Positions 54,790 to 64,000 of a stretch of 64,000 bases of DNA are shown here, in pieces. The notes below the pieces were generated by a model that made no database searches, was not told where the DNA came from, and saw only the letters and a list, made by a program, of their open reading frames with translations. The DNA lies in NCBI GenBank assembly GCA_029891345.1, contig CM057005.1, positions 64,445,260-64,509,259 of the forward strand. Direction: 5' to 3'. Origin of the DNA: Dryococelus australis. Taxonomy: Eukaryota > Arthropoda > Insecta > Phasmatodea > Phasmatidae. A program made the translations under genes and the position numbers. The first letter of the stretch is position 1; each line of letters begins with the position of its first letter.

Positions 54790-55716
54790 GTCGATAAATT
54801 CAAGATTGTGGGTGGGAAACAGCCTTAACGCTACATGCCGGTCTATATAGTGTCCATGGCGAAATTCGGGGGTATGGGTTGACTGTGGGACCTATACCTC
54901 TCGTTGTACTACGGGGCGCTTTTAGGACGAATGGCTATAAGGAAATTTTGACGGGCCTGGACGTTGTCTATGGTAGGAGACCAGTTCGGAGATGATAACA
55001 GTGTGTTTAAGAGTGACACTGCTCCCTGCCATAAATCACGGTCTGTTCGTTGATTGCTTAGTGGGGAAAGAGGGTTCCAGAGATGGACTAGCCAAGCTGG
55101 AGCCCTGACTTCAGTCCCATTCAACATCTGGGATGAATTGGAACGGTGACTGTGCACCAGACTCCCCAACGACCTACATCACTTACTTTAGGCTATCCAC
55201 GGTAAAATGAGCACTTTTGAAAACCCTGCTTAAGATCTACTTGTATGCACGTTGTGTATTCTTCCGTCTTACGTTAAATTAACATTGCCATAGGCCTCAT
55301 CACTATATTAATGCGTCGGTCATGTAAAACTGTGAAATTATTAGAAAAGTTAACATGTTTGAAATTTGCTCGCTTTTATACTTAGATGCACTAAGAAAAC
55401 TTAAAGCGAAATAAATAAATAATCACAAATTGTTACCTAACACTTTTTATTCGACGTTAATATATGGGACACTTTCCTTCGATCGTTGCCAACTTACCGG
55501 GCGCATGTCACTCAGTGCGTCCTTTAAAATATATGCAGGTAGGAGCAGTGACTTTTTTCTAAGGTTGATTTCAAAAGTGCTCACATTACCGTGAACAGCC
55601 TTTACACTCACTACTGGTGCTACAGGAAGAATGGTCAGTCATTCGCCCAGAGATGTCCCGACACCTGGTTGACTGTCTCGCCGACAAGTTTGTAGCTGTA
55701 ATAAAGGCCAAGGTTG
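54790..55716 (+). pseudogene. Tc1-type transposase remnant split by an L element
   Basis: Plus-strand pieces in the order expected of the Tc1 catalytic domain. They are a GLTVGPIPLVVLRGAFRTNG segment (~54870-54935), then DDNSVFKSDTAPCHKSRSV (~54990-55045, which includes the second catalytic Asp region). A WSPD...WDELER segment (~55090-55145) follows, in shifting frames, where the third acidic residue and its N-P-I-E-type context would lie. After the L element it resumes LLVLQEEWSVIRPEMSRHLV to a stop near 55722. Frameshifts and stops make it non-functional. The N-terminal DNA-binding domain was not found. Confidence 0.75.
55189..55604 (-). mobile_element. L element inserted in the Tc1 remnant
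   Basis: TAGGCTATCCACGGTAAAA on the left, TTACCGTGAACAGCCTT|TA on the right. Assuming a TA duplication whose left copy mutated to TT, removal restores an open frame across the insertion site. Confidence 0.9.
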
Positions 55717-58050
55717 CTCCGTAATTATTAGTGCATCAAAGTGTGAAGTGCCTCACAAAATATCAGAGTAAAATAAAAAATATATGTGTGCGCGCGCGTG
55801 TGTGTGTGTGCATGTGTGTTCGCAATCTACAAAATATATTTAGAATACCCGACATCCCATATTTATTGGACACAAATGGATATAATTCCAAGGTAAAATG
55901 CATGATCATTCAACCAGAAGAGAGTAAAGTACCAACACTTGTTGATGCTCTCTTCTTCTTGCATAGCTGAGTGCTTTAGCATAGACTTATAGCAGTAGCC
56001 GATTACACATACACGGTTTCCCACACTTACTAAGGACAGTTTCGCATGGGTGTCCGCATAATTTTGATCAGATGGTTTATTGCATTACTTTTAACTTATT
56101 CACTTCTGACCCAGGTTGATAGACCTCTTCTGTGCTTGCCTGCTATATATATTGAATTTTTATTTTTATTTTTTTTTGCAAATGTAAACATTTGTGCTGC
56201 TTATCTTTGCATTGAGTTTGATAGGCAGTGCCACTAACTAATTTACAGCTGCTTAAAACAGTATTTTACTGAACACGTATATTTTATTGAAAATTGCCGT
56301 AGGAAGGGAATGTTGTGAGTTAAATAATGCAGAATCACATAGATTTTGTATGTTTACGACATTTCTTAGAAAATTATGTTTTCTCGTATTCTCCATTCGG
56401 GGGGGGGGTGGTATAGTAATGTGAAGCATGCGATAGAGATAACTGCTGTAAAGAAAAAAAAAACTAAAATGGGAGCATGCCTTGTAGCGACTCTGCACTG
56501 CTTGTAGTATTTCTTGTTTATATTCATACATACTCTAAATGCCAAAGTCGCGAGCAAGAGTCGTGGTTGGCCATAGAGATGAGTGTGTCGGTCTATGAGA
56601 AAGGGGGAGGGGGTAACATTCATATGCGATTTCTTTTTTTGAATTTCATGTGCTGGAGTCTTGTGCCAGCCAGATGTTACAAACTCAATTTTACCGCTTG
56701 CATGGTCAAAGTGGGGCTGGCATCGCCATGTGTCGGTCGTTGGTGGAAGGCGGTGTGGGGGGGGGGGGAGATTGTCCTCTGTGATGATAGGTTTGGGGGC
56801 AGAAGAGAGTGGAGTTGTACGTTGTGGAATGCTGGCTATGAGAGAGGGTTGGTGAGTGGGGGGAGGGGGATGTTCGGCAGCTGGAATGGGCTGGAAGGAG
56901 AGAGTGGAAAGGAGTGGTGGAGAGAAAAATGTCAATTTCATTCAAAGTTGAGATGAGAGGTGCCATGCTCTTTCCTGGCTGCAATTTTATACGCCAACCC
57001 GTACTAGTGCCGTCCCTTTTCCACGCGGTAAAAAAGAAAAATAAATGTTGGGGGATTTTGTTTGAAAGGAGGGGAAGACAGCGATACCAGAAACGGAACT
57101 ATTCGCTCAGTGATTTATGTCGCCAGGGACGTCTGGTGTCGAGTTCAATTGCTGGTGCCGTGCTGCTGTAAGGGAACAGCGACCGGCTTAATATAGATTG
57201 CTAATCCTGTCTTCGCATTGCGTTCCTCGGCCGACGCTTTGAAGTAAGTTTATATTCCGCATAAAAGGAGGAGTGATTAGACTGATTGCCACAAGCACCT
57301 CGTTTCATCTGGCTTCGTGACGTATGGAAATACTTCTAGCATCACTGTTTTAATTGTGGAAGATTCTACTTGATTATTAATTACACTTGTCAAAGTAATA
57401 AAATTGTTTTGGGAAGCGTTACTTATCTCTTTATAGTGCCTTTAAACTTTTAGTAACCTTTAACGCTCATATGTATTATTGTCAACCCTTGTTTTTTCCA
57501 GGAGAAAGGTTAAAATATTGTATATGAATTGATGTAATCATTTTAATCTGTGCTTGTATTATGTAGCTCTTAAAACAGTCGGTAGAAGGGAATATGTATT
57601 TTTAAATTTTTGTAAATGCAGTTGCCATAACAGTATTATATTAAAAAAATTAGTGTACTTGAAGTCGGTGTGTTTTAAAAGGAAGCCAATATATGAAAAC
57701 CTGTAAAGAATTTATTTAATCGGTAAGTACATGACTGTGGGAAATGCGGGGAAGGAATCTTGGATTGAGTTAATGCGAATCTAGAGCACGCTTTAAAGAT
57801 ACGGTGAAATTCGAGATCTCGGAAAATCATGGATTTCTAGTTGCAGATGAAGTTTATGAATAGTGGACATTTTAAAACACATTTTCCCTATGTAACAAAA
57901 GTAACAGATATTACAAAAGAAACTATTTGCATAAAAGTGTAATATCTTCGCGTGGTGAAGGGATTGCAAGATTAATAAATGTATGGATAAAAGACGCGTT
58001 CTAACATTGGGATTTTTTATGGAGCACTTACTGCAGATAAGTCATATCTA
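55717..58050. other. Unassigned interval
   Basis: (GT)n at 55786-55820, a G run at 56400-56408. 56560-56960 is G-rich and produces overlapping ORFs of 191 (-) and 159 (+) residues. Both are low-complexity (Pro/His/Ser or Gly/Trp) and are probably not genes. 57180-58050 is AT-rich. Confidence 0.35.
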
Positions 58051-58917
58051 AGGGGTGCTCGGAAATTCTCCTAACTGAAATTCTTATCACTTGTCAAGAA
58101 GACTTTGTAGACGATCTTTTGACTAGGAACCCTTGTCCGGAAAAGGTGCCGTTCTCGTGCTACAACATTTCAAGTCAAATGGGCTCGTCGGTGCAGCTGT
58201 GCAGGAATCACGTGCAGAAGTTAACGCGTGGTGCAAAATCGGCTAGACGCAAAAACTGCACCCTTTGGAGGTTGTAGGGATGTAGTTGTTGCTCATATAG
58301 AACCTCCCAGACGATGCTGGGAGCAACACCCAATGCACGCGCAACTGCTCGCGTACTCGCTGGCGGGCTCTGTTCAACGTGATGCAGTACAGCCTCTTCC
58401 AATTCGGGAGCGCGGCGTCTCTTTGGAGCACCACAGTCGTTCTTGTCGGCGGTGAAGGTACCTTGTTCTCGGAGCCGTTGCGTAATTGTGGCGAAAAGAG
58501 TATGCGATGGCGTCGCACGTTGTAGATAACGCTCTTGATACAGCCGACGAACTGCTCTTCCATTACCTTCAGCTGTGCCGTACAAGGATCATGTCTGTGT
58601 ATTCAGCAAACGTGTACTCAACTATGTTTATCGGAAACGCAAAGGCGCGTGAATGAGGCTCGAGGCAGGGTAGACATCACGTGCCATCAGGTGATCGTCT
58701 GACGTAATGTACTGCCAATCCAGTTGCATACCAACACAGGAAAATCTGCGACATTGTTCTTTCTCTCAGTGGAAGTGGACGAGTGATACACCCGATTTGA
58801 AATGGCTGTAGCACGGAAACGGTACGTTTCCGGACATGGGTTCCTATTCAAAAGATCGTCTACTCAGTCCTCTCTACAAGTCCTGGAAGTTTTTAAGGGG
58901 AATTTCCGAGCATTCTG
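58051..58917 (-). mobile_element. Mariner-type element, internally deleted, ~130-bp TIRs
   Basis: Left GGTGCTCGGAAATTCTCC, GTAGACGATCTTTTGACTAG, CTTGTCCGGAAAAGG. These are mirrored on the right by GGAATTTCCGAGCATTC, CAAAAGATCGTCTACTC, CCGGACATGGG. TA flanks both ends. It retains only the start of a transposase on the minus strand. Same architecture and size as 23248-24119 but with unrelated TIR sequence. Confidence 0.85.
58208..58585 (-). pseudogene. Transposase N-terminal domain (helix-turn-helix), 3' deleted
   Basis: A 125-residue ORF. NGRAVRRLYQERYLQRATPS is a helix-turn-helix start. TLFATITQRLREQGTF, RRRAPELEEAVLHHVEQSP and STRAVARALGVAPSIVWEVL (second helix-turn-helix) follow, then LHPYNLQRVQFLRLADFAPR VNFC. 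This is the complete DNA-binding half of an insect mariner-type transposase. Coding stops at the inner edge of the left TIR, so the catalytic DDE half is gone. The domain itself is intact and could, in principle, still bind the TIRs. Confidence 0.75.
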
Positions 58918-59879
58918 TATACTATTGACAGTTCTAGCATATAAAAAATTTTTCTCTACTTAACTTTATTCACAGGCGTATGGTCTTTCCTGTACATTAA
59001 AGTAGGAACCCTTTTTAAATAGTGAGAATGTAAGATGCCATGATTACTTGACTTTTTTTTCCAGCAGACCTGCCGGAACAGTGTTGATTATGTGGATATT
59101 GAAAAATTTTGTCGATATGTCGACAATAAGTCTTCAGAATGTATTCAGTCACGTTTAAAATATACAGATAGAACTTCCTACAAAACTCAAACGTTTCATG
59201 TAAAGTGGCGGTAGACTGTAAGAAATTTGGCACGAAATTATGTATTTTAGAAATTCGCAAATGACCAAGTGACTTTCTTCTTTAAACTTATTTTACACTA
59301 CTGCCAGCATTAATAAGCAATTATGCAGTTTTGGCCCCTTTCAAGTATATGGAATTTAATATGCAATTACTTTTAAGCCATATGTTGGTTACAACACTAA
59401 CAAAAAATTTTCGTAACTTTAAATTCGAACTTATTTTGGTTAAAACAATATCATAAGTGGAAACTTGGTTTGTTATACAAATTTTATGGCAATCATAAAA
59501 AGGCAGTATGTTAATTTGAGAAGGTCTTTGGCTTTAATTTTTTGTGCTAGTAGGGCTTAGGAGGATAGTTACGTCATCAGTTGGATATATAGTCTGTGAC
59601 TTATTTCGAATACTAAAATAAGAGCAGATATTGATGACAAGGAAACATTGTAAAACCATTTTGGAAATGAGGTGAAGACGGTCGAATACGTAACAATAAT
59701 ACAATTTCACGTACTAGTTGTGCTGTAGTAAACACCTATATTTTTGGAGTATGATCATATTATGAGGTTATTTTCAGAATAGCAGCTTTGTCGGTACTTT
59801 ATAGTGTGTACTATGTTTCAATACTAATCAGTCAGTTTGAATCAAACTTGGTATGATGACTAATCAACGAAAACATTAA
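58918..59879. other. AT-rich unassigned interval
   Basis: No recognisable feature. Confidence 0.35.
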
Positions 59880-60450
59880 AATCGCATTTTTTTTGTAGGG
59901 TGTATCGGGATTATCATTCTTATATACAGAATGTGTCGAATTATGTAGGAAGTAACCGGGGTATTGACAGTATGCCTCAAAATAAAACAAAAAAAATCCA
60001 TATGAACTTGTTCTACGTTCCATGGTTCCCGAGGTAAGGTTCTGCTATAAATGTTAATAGCTGTACTTGATACACCCATGTTCGTGTCACTGAACCCCTG
60101 CCGTGTACCATCAGTGATTCACTCTTACAAGGGGAGCTCGAAATGTTCGCCTTACATCTGAATGCACACCTGCACAGGTCACATCAGTTACTGACCGACA
60201 TGTTCAAACACCCCAGGTGTGCCACGGATCCCTTGGCAACATCATTACACTCGCCGGCGAAACTTTGAAATGTCCGTAACAGGGTTGCGTAAAAGATGTT
60301 CTTGGAGATCTCCCCACACACAATAATCTACACGATTCAGATCAGGGGAACGTGCAGTCCAGGCGATTGATCGTGCACGACCCATCCACCTGTGCAGGGA
60401 ACCCCCCATCCAGATAGACTTTGGCCACTGCGATTTGTCACCTGTAACAG
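59880..60450 (-). pseudogene. Tc1/mariner-type transposase remnant, C-terminal part
   Basis: On the minus strand a reading near 60390-60290 gives GRARSIAWTARSPDLNRVDY, CVWGDLQEHLL, with the RSPDLN...WG signature around the third catalytic acid of DDE transposases. Decayed sequence then runs to about 60090, and a 3' leader with TTCATATGG and GGTGTATCGGGATTATC at 59890-60010. Multiple stops. No 5' half or opposite terminus found. Confidence 0.6.
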
Positions 60451-60505
60451 AAAATCCTGGAGTAGCACATGTTACTGTTGTAGAAAGCTACAGTACGATC
60501 GGCCT

Positions 60506-60569
60506 GTCGAATACTTGGTAACCGAAGGGAGCTGTACGTCGAATACTTGGTAACCGAAGGGAGCTGTAC
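60506..60569 (+). repeat. 32-bp tandem duplication
   Basis: GTCGAATACTTGGTAACCGA, AGGGAGCTGTAC occurs twice, identical, head to tail, just left of an S element. Confidence 0.9.
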
Positions 60570-60588
60570 GTCAACAATGAAATTTTCC

Positions 60589-60810
60589 TATAGGTGTTCA
60601 CGATAAAGTGAGCACTTTTTAAGGCCCTTACAAATGTTTCCTGTCATCCAATTTCCATCTTCTTGCTACTTTTTAATATAAACATTGCAGTGTATACATT
60701 TCACCTCCATCAGAATTTAATGCCTGATGCTGCAACAAAATATATTTATTACCGATTAGTGCCTGTTGCGAGGGCCTTGAAAAGTGCTCACTTTATCGTG
60801 AACAGCCTAC
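60589..60810 (+). mobile_element. S element
   Basis: TA|TAGGTGTTCACGATAAAG to CTTTATCGTGAACAGCCTA. Same subgroup as 19615. A C run follows at 60817-60830. Confidence 0.85.
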
Positions 60811-62289
60811 TTTCCCCCCCCCCCCCCCCCATGTATCGACACACTATATAATTTCTTAAAAGTTTTCATATGATTTTTTTTTCTAATTTCATATTTACGT
60901 ATTTAATAGATCGTTACAATTTCTCTCTCAATAAATTAAGTGGGCTATACCAGATTCGTTTAGGGATGGAGGTCTTAATCAAATAAAATAATTAATTATA
61001 ATTTCCTTATTTTATTTACAATAACTACAGCAAAATTCTCTGAACTCAAATTCTCACAATAAATTTAAATCACTTTCACATTTGACACCAATTAATACAA
61101 TTTATAATTATGACGAATAAATCAGTGAAATTAAATAATTAAATATCAGTCCCAATATACAGTGTATCAACCTATTCAGTTATTTTATAATTTATGCGTC
61201 CATATTTGACAGTTCGAATATTTAAATAAAATCAGTATCACTTCCATTCTGTCCCACCTCAATTCTGTCCATGTCCCGCCAGTCGCAATGTTCTAGAGTC
61301 CTCCAAGCGCCCTCACGTTCAGTAGGCTTCACTCGTCGGTTTTACACCCTCTCGTCCATTCACATCACGAACACTTCGCTTGCCGTAGTCCCGCAATCTC
61401 ATGTTGTCTTCCACACTTATCTTCGCTCGCGCACACTCGACAGATGGCCTCCGTCAAAGACTGCCGGCCGCTGGGTTGTGGCAGTATATGTAGTGTCTTA
61501 GGCCGCCACCTAGAATCTTCTCCAACTCGCGTGATGTGTAGCGGAGGGCTGAGACGCCAGCCAGTCTCACCAGAATATTCTTGCGTCGTCGCTAAATGTA
61601 TGGGAAACTCTAGCAGGCGAGAGGAGGTCTGTGACGCCAGCAAGTCTCGCCGCTGTCGGCATTCACGATGCCAAGAAGGGGGGTCAGGAGTGGATCGTTT
61701 CAGGAAGAGGGAGGGGAGGGGAGGGCGAGGTGAATCTCCGATTACGGCGCGGGATAGCTGAGTCGGCGCCAGCTGCAGCAGGTAACAATATTTTGTATTT
61801 TTATATTTATTTGTATATATCGTGTATTATATATTGCATATTTATTTATATATTTTTGTATTTGTATTTAATAATTTGTAAACAGACTGCGTACTGTTAG
61901 GGGGTAAAAGCTGCTATAGAAAATATTTTTATCTTGCCACCGCAAAATCGTCTTTCCCAGCGAACCTTGGAAGCGCTGTAGTTTATCATTGCAATGTTTC
62001 TGTGTTTACAATTTTAGGTAAAGATTGTTATCGTAAGAAATCGATATTTTAGACTTAAATAATTACAGAAGCCTTGGCAATTTATGCAACGTGTTTTTTA
62101 AACCCATGTTGACCTTAAAAAAAACAGCTAGACTATTTTGAAACTGTGCTTAACAACCAAACCCTGTCGAAAAATTAATTCATAGTAGCTGAAACAATTG
62201 GCGAGCTTCGCAATAAGCAGGACTCTAACCAGAAGTGATTTGTTTGCCAATCTTAAAGCCTTTTGCCCATATGTAAGGTCCTACCTACT
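60811..62289. other. Unassigned interval
   Basis: 60840-61220 is AT-rich. 61240-61760 is GC-richer with several overlapping ORFs (61365-61643 -, 61444-61761 +) lacking domains. A donor-like AGCAGGTAACAA occurs at 61777, but no matching acceptor-bounded frame was convincing. Confidence 0.35.
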
Positions 62290-62500
62290 GGGGGCCGCGG
62301 TTGTTTAGTGGCTAGACTACTTGCCTTTCACCTAGGTGAACCTGGTTCGAGTCCAGCGGGGATCTCCCGTTTCCCTAGCCCTTACATTCCGGCTCCGCTC
62401 CGCACTCATCTAGCTTCATTCTAATCAGCTCTTAAGACCTCTATGTTAAATAGCCGCCTAAATATCTTTACTCAATATCTCACTCACTCCTACGTACTAG
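62290..62500 (+). mobile_element. SINE-1 with internal deletion
   Basis: GGGGCCGCGGTTGTTTAGTG, GCTAGACTACTTGCC; B box GGTTCGAGTCC (62344-62354). It then jumps to GGGGATCTCCCG, missing ~70 bases of body. Tail TCTTAAGACCTCTATG present. Confidence 0.85.
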
Positions 62501-62538
62501 GATTCCCGAAGTACTCTCGACTGTTTCAGAGCTACACG

Positions 62539-62598
<60 letters not shown>
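62539..62598. repeat. Poly(T) run, ~60 bases
   Basis: Uninterrupted T run 40 bases beyond the SINE-1 tail. Possibly slippage, or an assembly-sensitive region. Confidence 0.9.
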
Positions 62599-64000
62599 CC
62601 ATTTACGTAGTTTATTCCATCATCGGAGAACATATATAGGCAGGGCAAAAAAAGTCTGGGGAAAAGGCTTGAGTTGTGGTATTAAATATTTTTGATGGAA
62701 TTGGCTTTTACGGAATTTAAATTTGTTTTGAAGGGATTGGCGTCAGAGCGCAAAAGAGAGAAACACACTTATTTGTTTGCTCGGAAATAAGTTTCTTGGG
62801 CACGCGGGAAAATGAGAGTTTGTGTGTCGTTAGAGAAATTAAATATTTCGAGTATCCTCACTATAGGCATTTTTGACGATCAGAGTAAAATGCGCCATCG
62901 AGACTCGTGGGCGGAATCCAGAATGGCGTTCAGCTTCCTGTGCAGAAGGAAAAAAAAATTTCGACCTTTTATTGTGGACAACAAATGCCGTATAATTCAG
63001 TCTTTAAAAAATATATTTAAAAAAAATTGCCGTTAATTTTTAAGTATTTTATTTCACTGGTCTTCGCTGATTAAGCTTTATTCTCAGTGTTTCAGGTTTT
63101 GTGTGTGCTTGTTAGTGTATGTTTACAGTTATTTTGTTGTATAGTCGGCTGTTCAATTAACATCTCGTGATAAATCACTGATTTTGATAATCAGCAATGA
63201 AAAAAAACTTGAAATTTGATAGTAGTGTTTTTCCCCTCCCCCCTCCAACAAACAGCCGTTGCACCGAATTCCTGCCACCATGAATGAATAGCCAGAAATT
63301 ATACCAATGTAAAAGCAATGTGGTTTTTTTCCCCAGCTGGGCTCCGTAGTGGAAGTCTAGTTATTTATTTAGGCTGGTTGTAATTGAGATAGAAAGACAT
63401 AAAAGCATGAACTAGTTGTATGTTCCCATCCAGGCCCGCCGGGATGGTCAGAAAAGGGGAGAGTGGGGGCTGGCTGGCTCGGTGATATTTAATTTTAAGT
63501 TCCTTCCTACCAATTTTCGTTGGTTATATCTTTGAATAATGACTACATATTTGGAAGGAAACTAAGTTGCCTTAGGAGAAGCTAGTAAAATAGTGTTTAA
63601 AAATCTTTGTTAAATCTTACATTAATACCTAAAATTGCAAGGTCTTTGAGAGTTCTTGTTTTAATGAGTGTAAAGGGTTATAAAAGTTGCGCATTATGTA
63701 AGTGTACTCAACAAAATTATTTGTTCTCTGGGCCCTAGAGACTGTCGACGGCTGTGTTCTCATCATGCGCTCTCTCACCAATTTTTTTTTTTTACGTTGC
63801 ATAAAAATGAACATTGTCTTGTCGTGAACATTAAGAATTGTGAAGCTTCTGTTGAAAAACATGCATGTTTAGGAAGTATACAGCACTCTCGAAGCTTCAA
63901 CAGATCGTGTCATCCGCAATATTGAATTATTTATTTCTTCCCGAGTAAAATTTAGGAGGCTTTATTGGAAAATGTGACAGTAGAAGATTAGATAATTACC
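62599..64000. other. Unassigned interval
   Basis: AT-rich with scattered homopolymers (63233-63246 C-rich, 63781 T run). No coding, RNA or repeat was recognised. Confidence 0.35.

Noticed and set aside
56366-56956. Longest ORFs in the window (191 aa on -, 159 aa on +)
   Set aside because: They overlap antisense in a G/C-skewed, low-complexity stretch, show no domain, start context or splice signals, and read as Pro/His or Gly/Trp-biased sequence.

Overview
The window looks like gene-poor, repeat-rich nuclear DNA of an arthropod, most probably an insect with a large genome. The grounds are tRNA-derived SINEs, several decayed Tc1/mariner-type transposases of the insect helix-turn-helix type, long microsatellites, intron-like splice signals, and no operons or dense coding. 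No species can be named from the sequence. No complete host gene is visible. The best host coding evidence is a handful of single exon candidates with plausible splice signals (14478-14655 +, 16761-17000 -, 34097-34269 +, 43545-43728 +, 45423-45538 +).

The commonest component is a non-autonomous TIR element superfamily in three length or sequence groups: L (~425 bp, about 16 copies), S (~170-240 bp, about 10 copies) and M (~425 bp, about 7 copies). All share an outer terminal inverted repeat close to TATAGGCTGTTCACGGT and sit on TA target sites. Several are nested in each other or in other transposons, which fixes the element ends and the TA duplication. No matching transposase was found in the window. 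Other mobile DNA includes two Tc1/mariner-type elements shrunk to ~870 bp with intact TIRs (23248-24119, 58051-58917), a longer broken relative at 36000-37700, transposase remnants at 11936-12490, 54790-55716 and 59880-60450, a TTAA-flanked element at 12898-13337, a long-TIR element (family N) at 4616, 15958 and 34905, two or three tRNA-derived SINE families, and three inverted-repeat elements.

The most unusual content is a dispersed protein-coding family that is broken in every copy. Its parts are an N-terminal Cys-rich (C2H2-like) segment, an acidic middle and a C-terminal block of the form (S/E)EDxN(D/E)(L/F)VDRL. Copies lie at 505-1444 (+), 27480-28302 (-), 28866-29235 (+) and 39500-39950 (-). 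Around 26.8-29.2 kb the layout is compact: a His/Pro/Gln repeat ORF (+) converges on one copy (-) with facing poly(A) signals 14 bp apart, and that copy diverges from a second one across a ~460 bp inverted repeat. Similar tracts at 8.3-10.1 kb and 38.9-39.95 kb carry related repeats. This resembles fossil large-DNA-virus or large-transposon sequence more than host genes, but its class is unresolved.

Layout: 0.5-1.5 kb Cys-rich/acidic gene; 1.8-3.7 kb L and M elements plus a tandem triplication; 4.6-5.2 kb family N; 5.2-8.3 kb unassigned; 8.3-10.1 kb kappaB-like cluster and proline/histidine/CAATCC repeats; 11.5-14.7 kb nested elements, a SINE and a good exon candidate; 15.7-25.3 kb L/S elements, family N, SINEs, an inverted repeat and a mariner-type element; 25.8-29.2 kb the compact unusual block; 29.2-33.3 kb mostly unassigned AT-rich DNA; 33.3-37.7 kb inverted-repeat element, family N and transposase; 38.9-40 kb second unusual block; 40.6-55.7 kb many L/S/M elements and SINEs; 55.7-64 kb transposon remnants and unassigned DNA.
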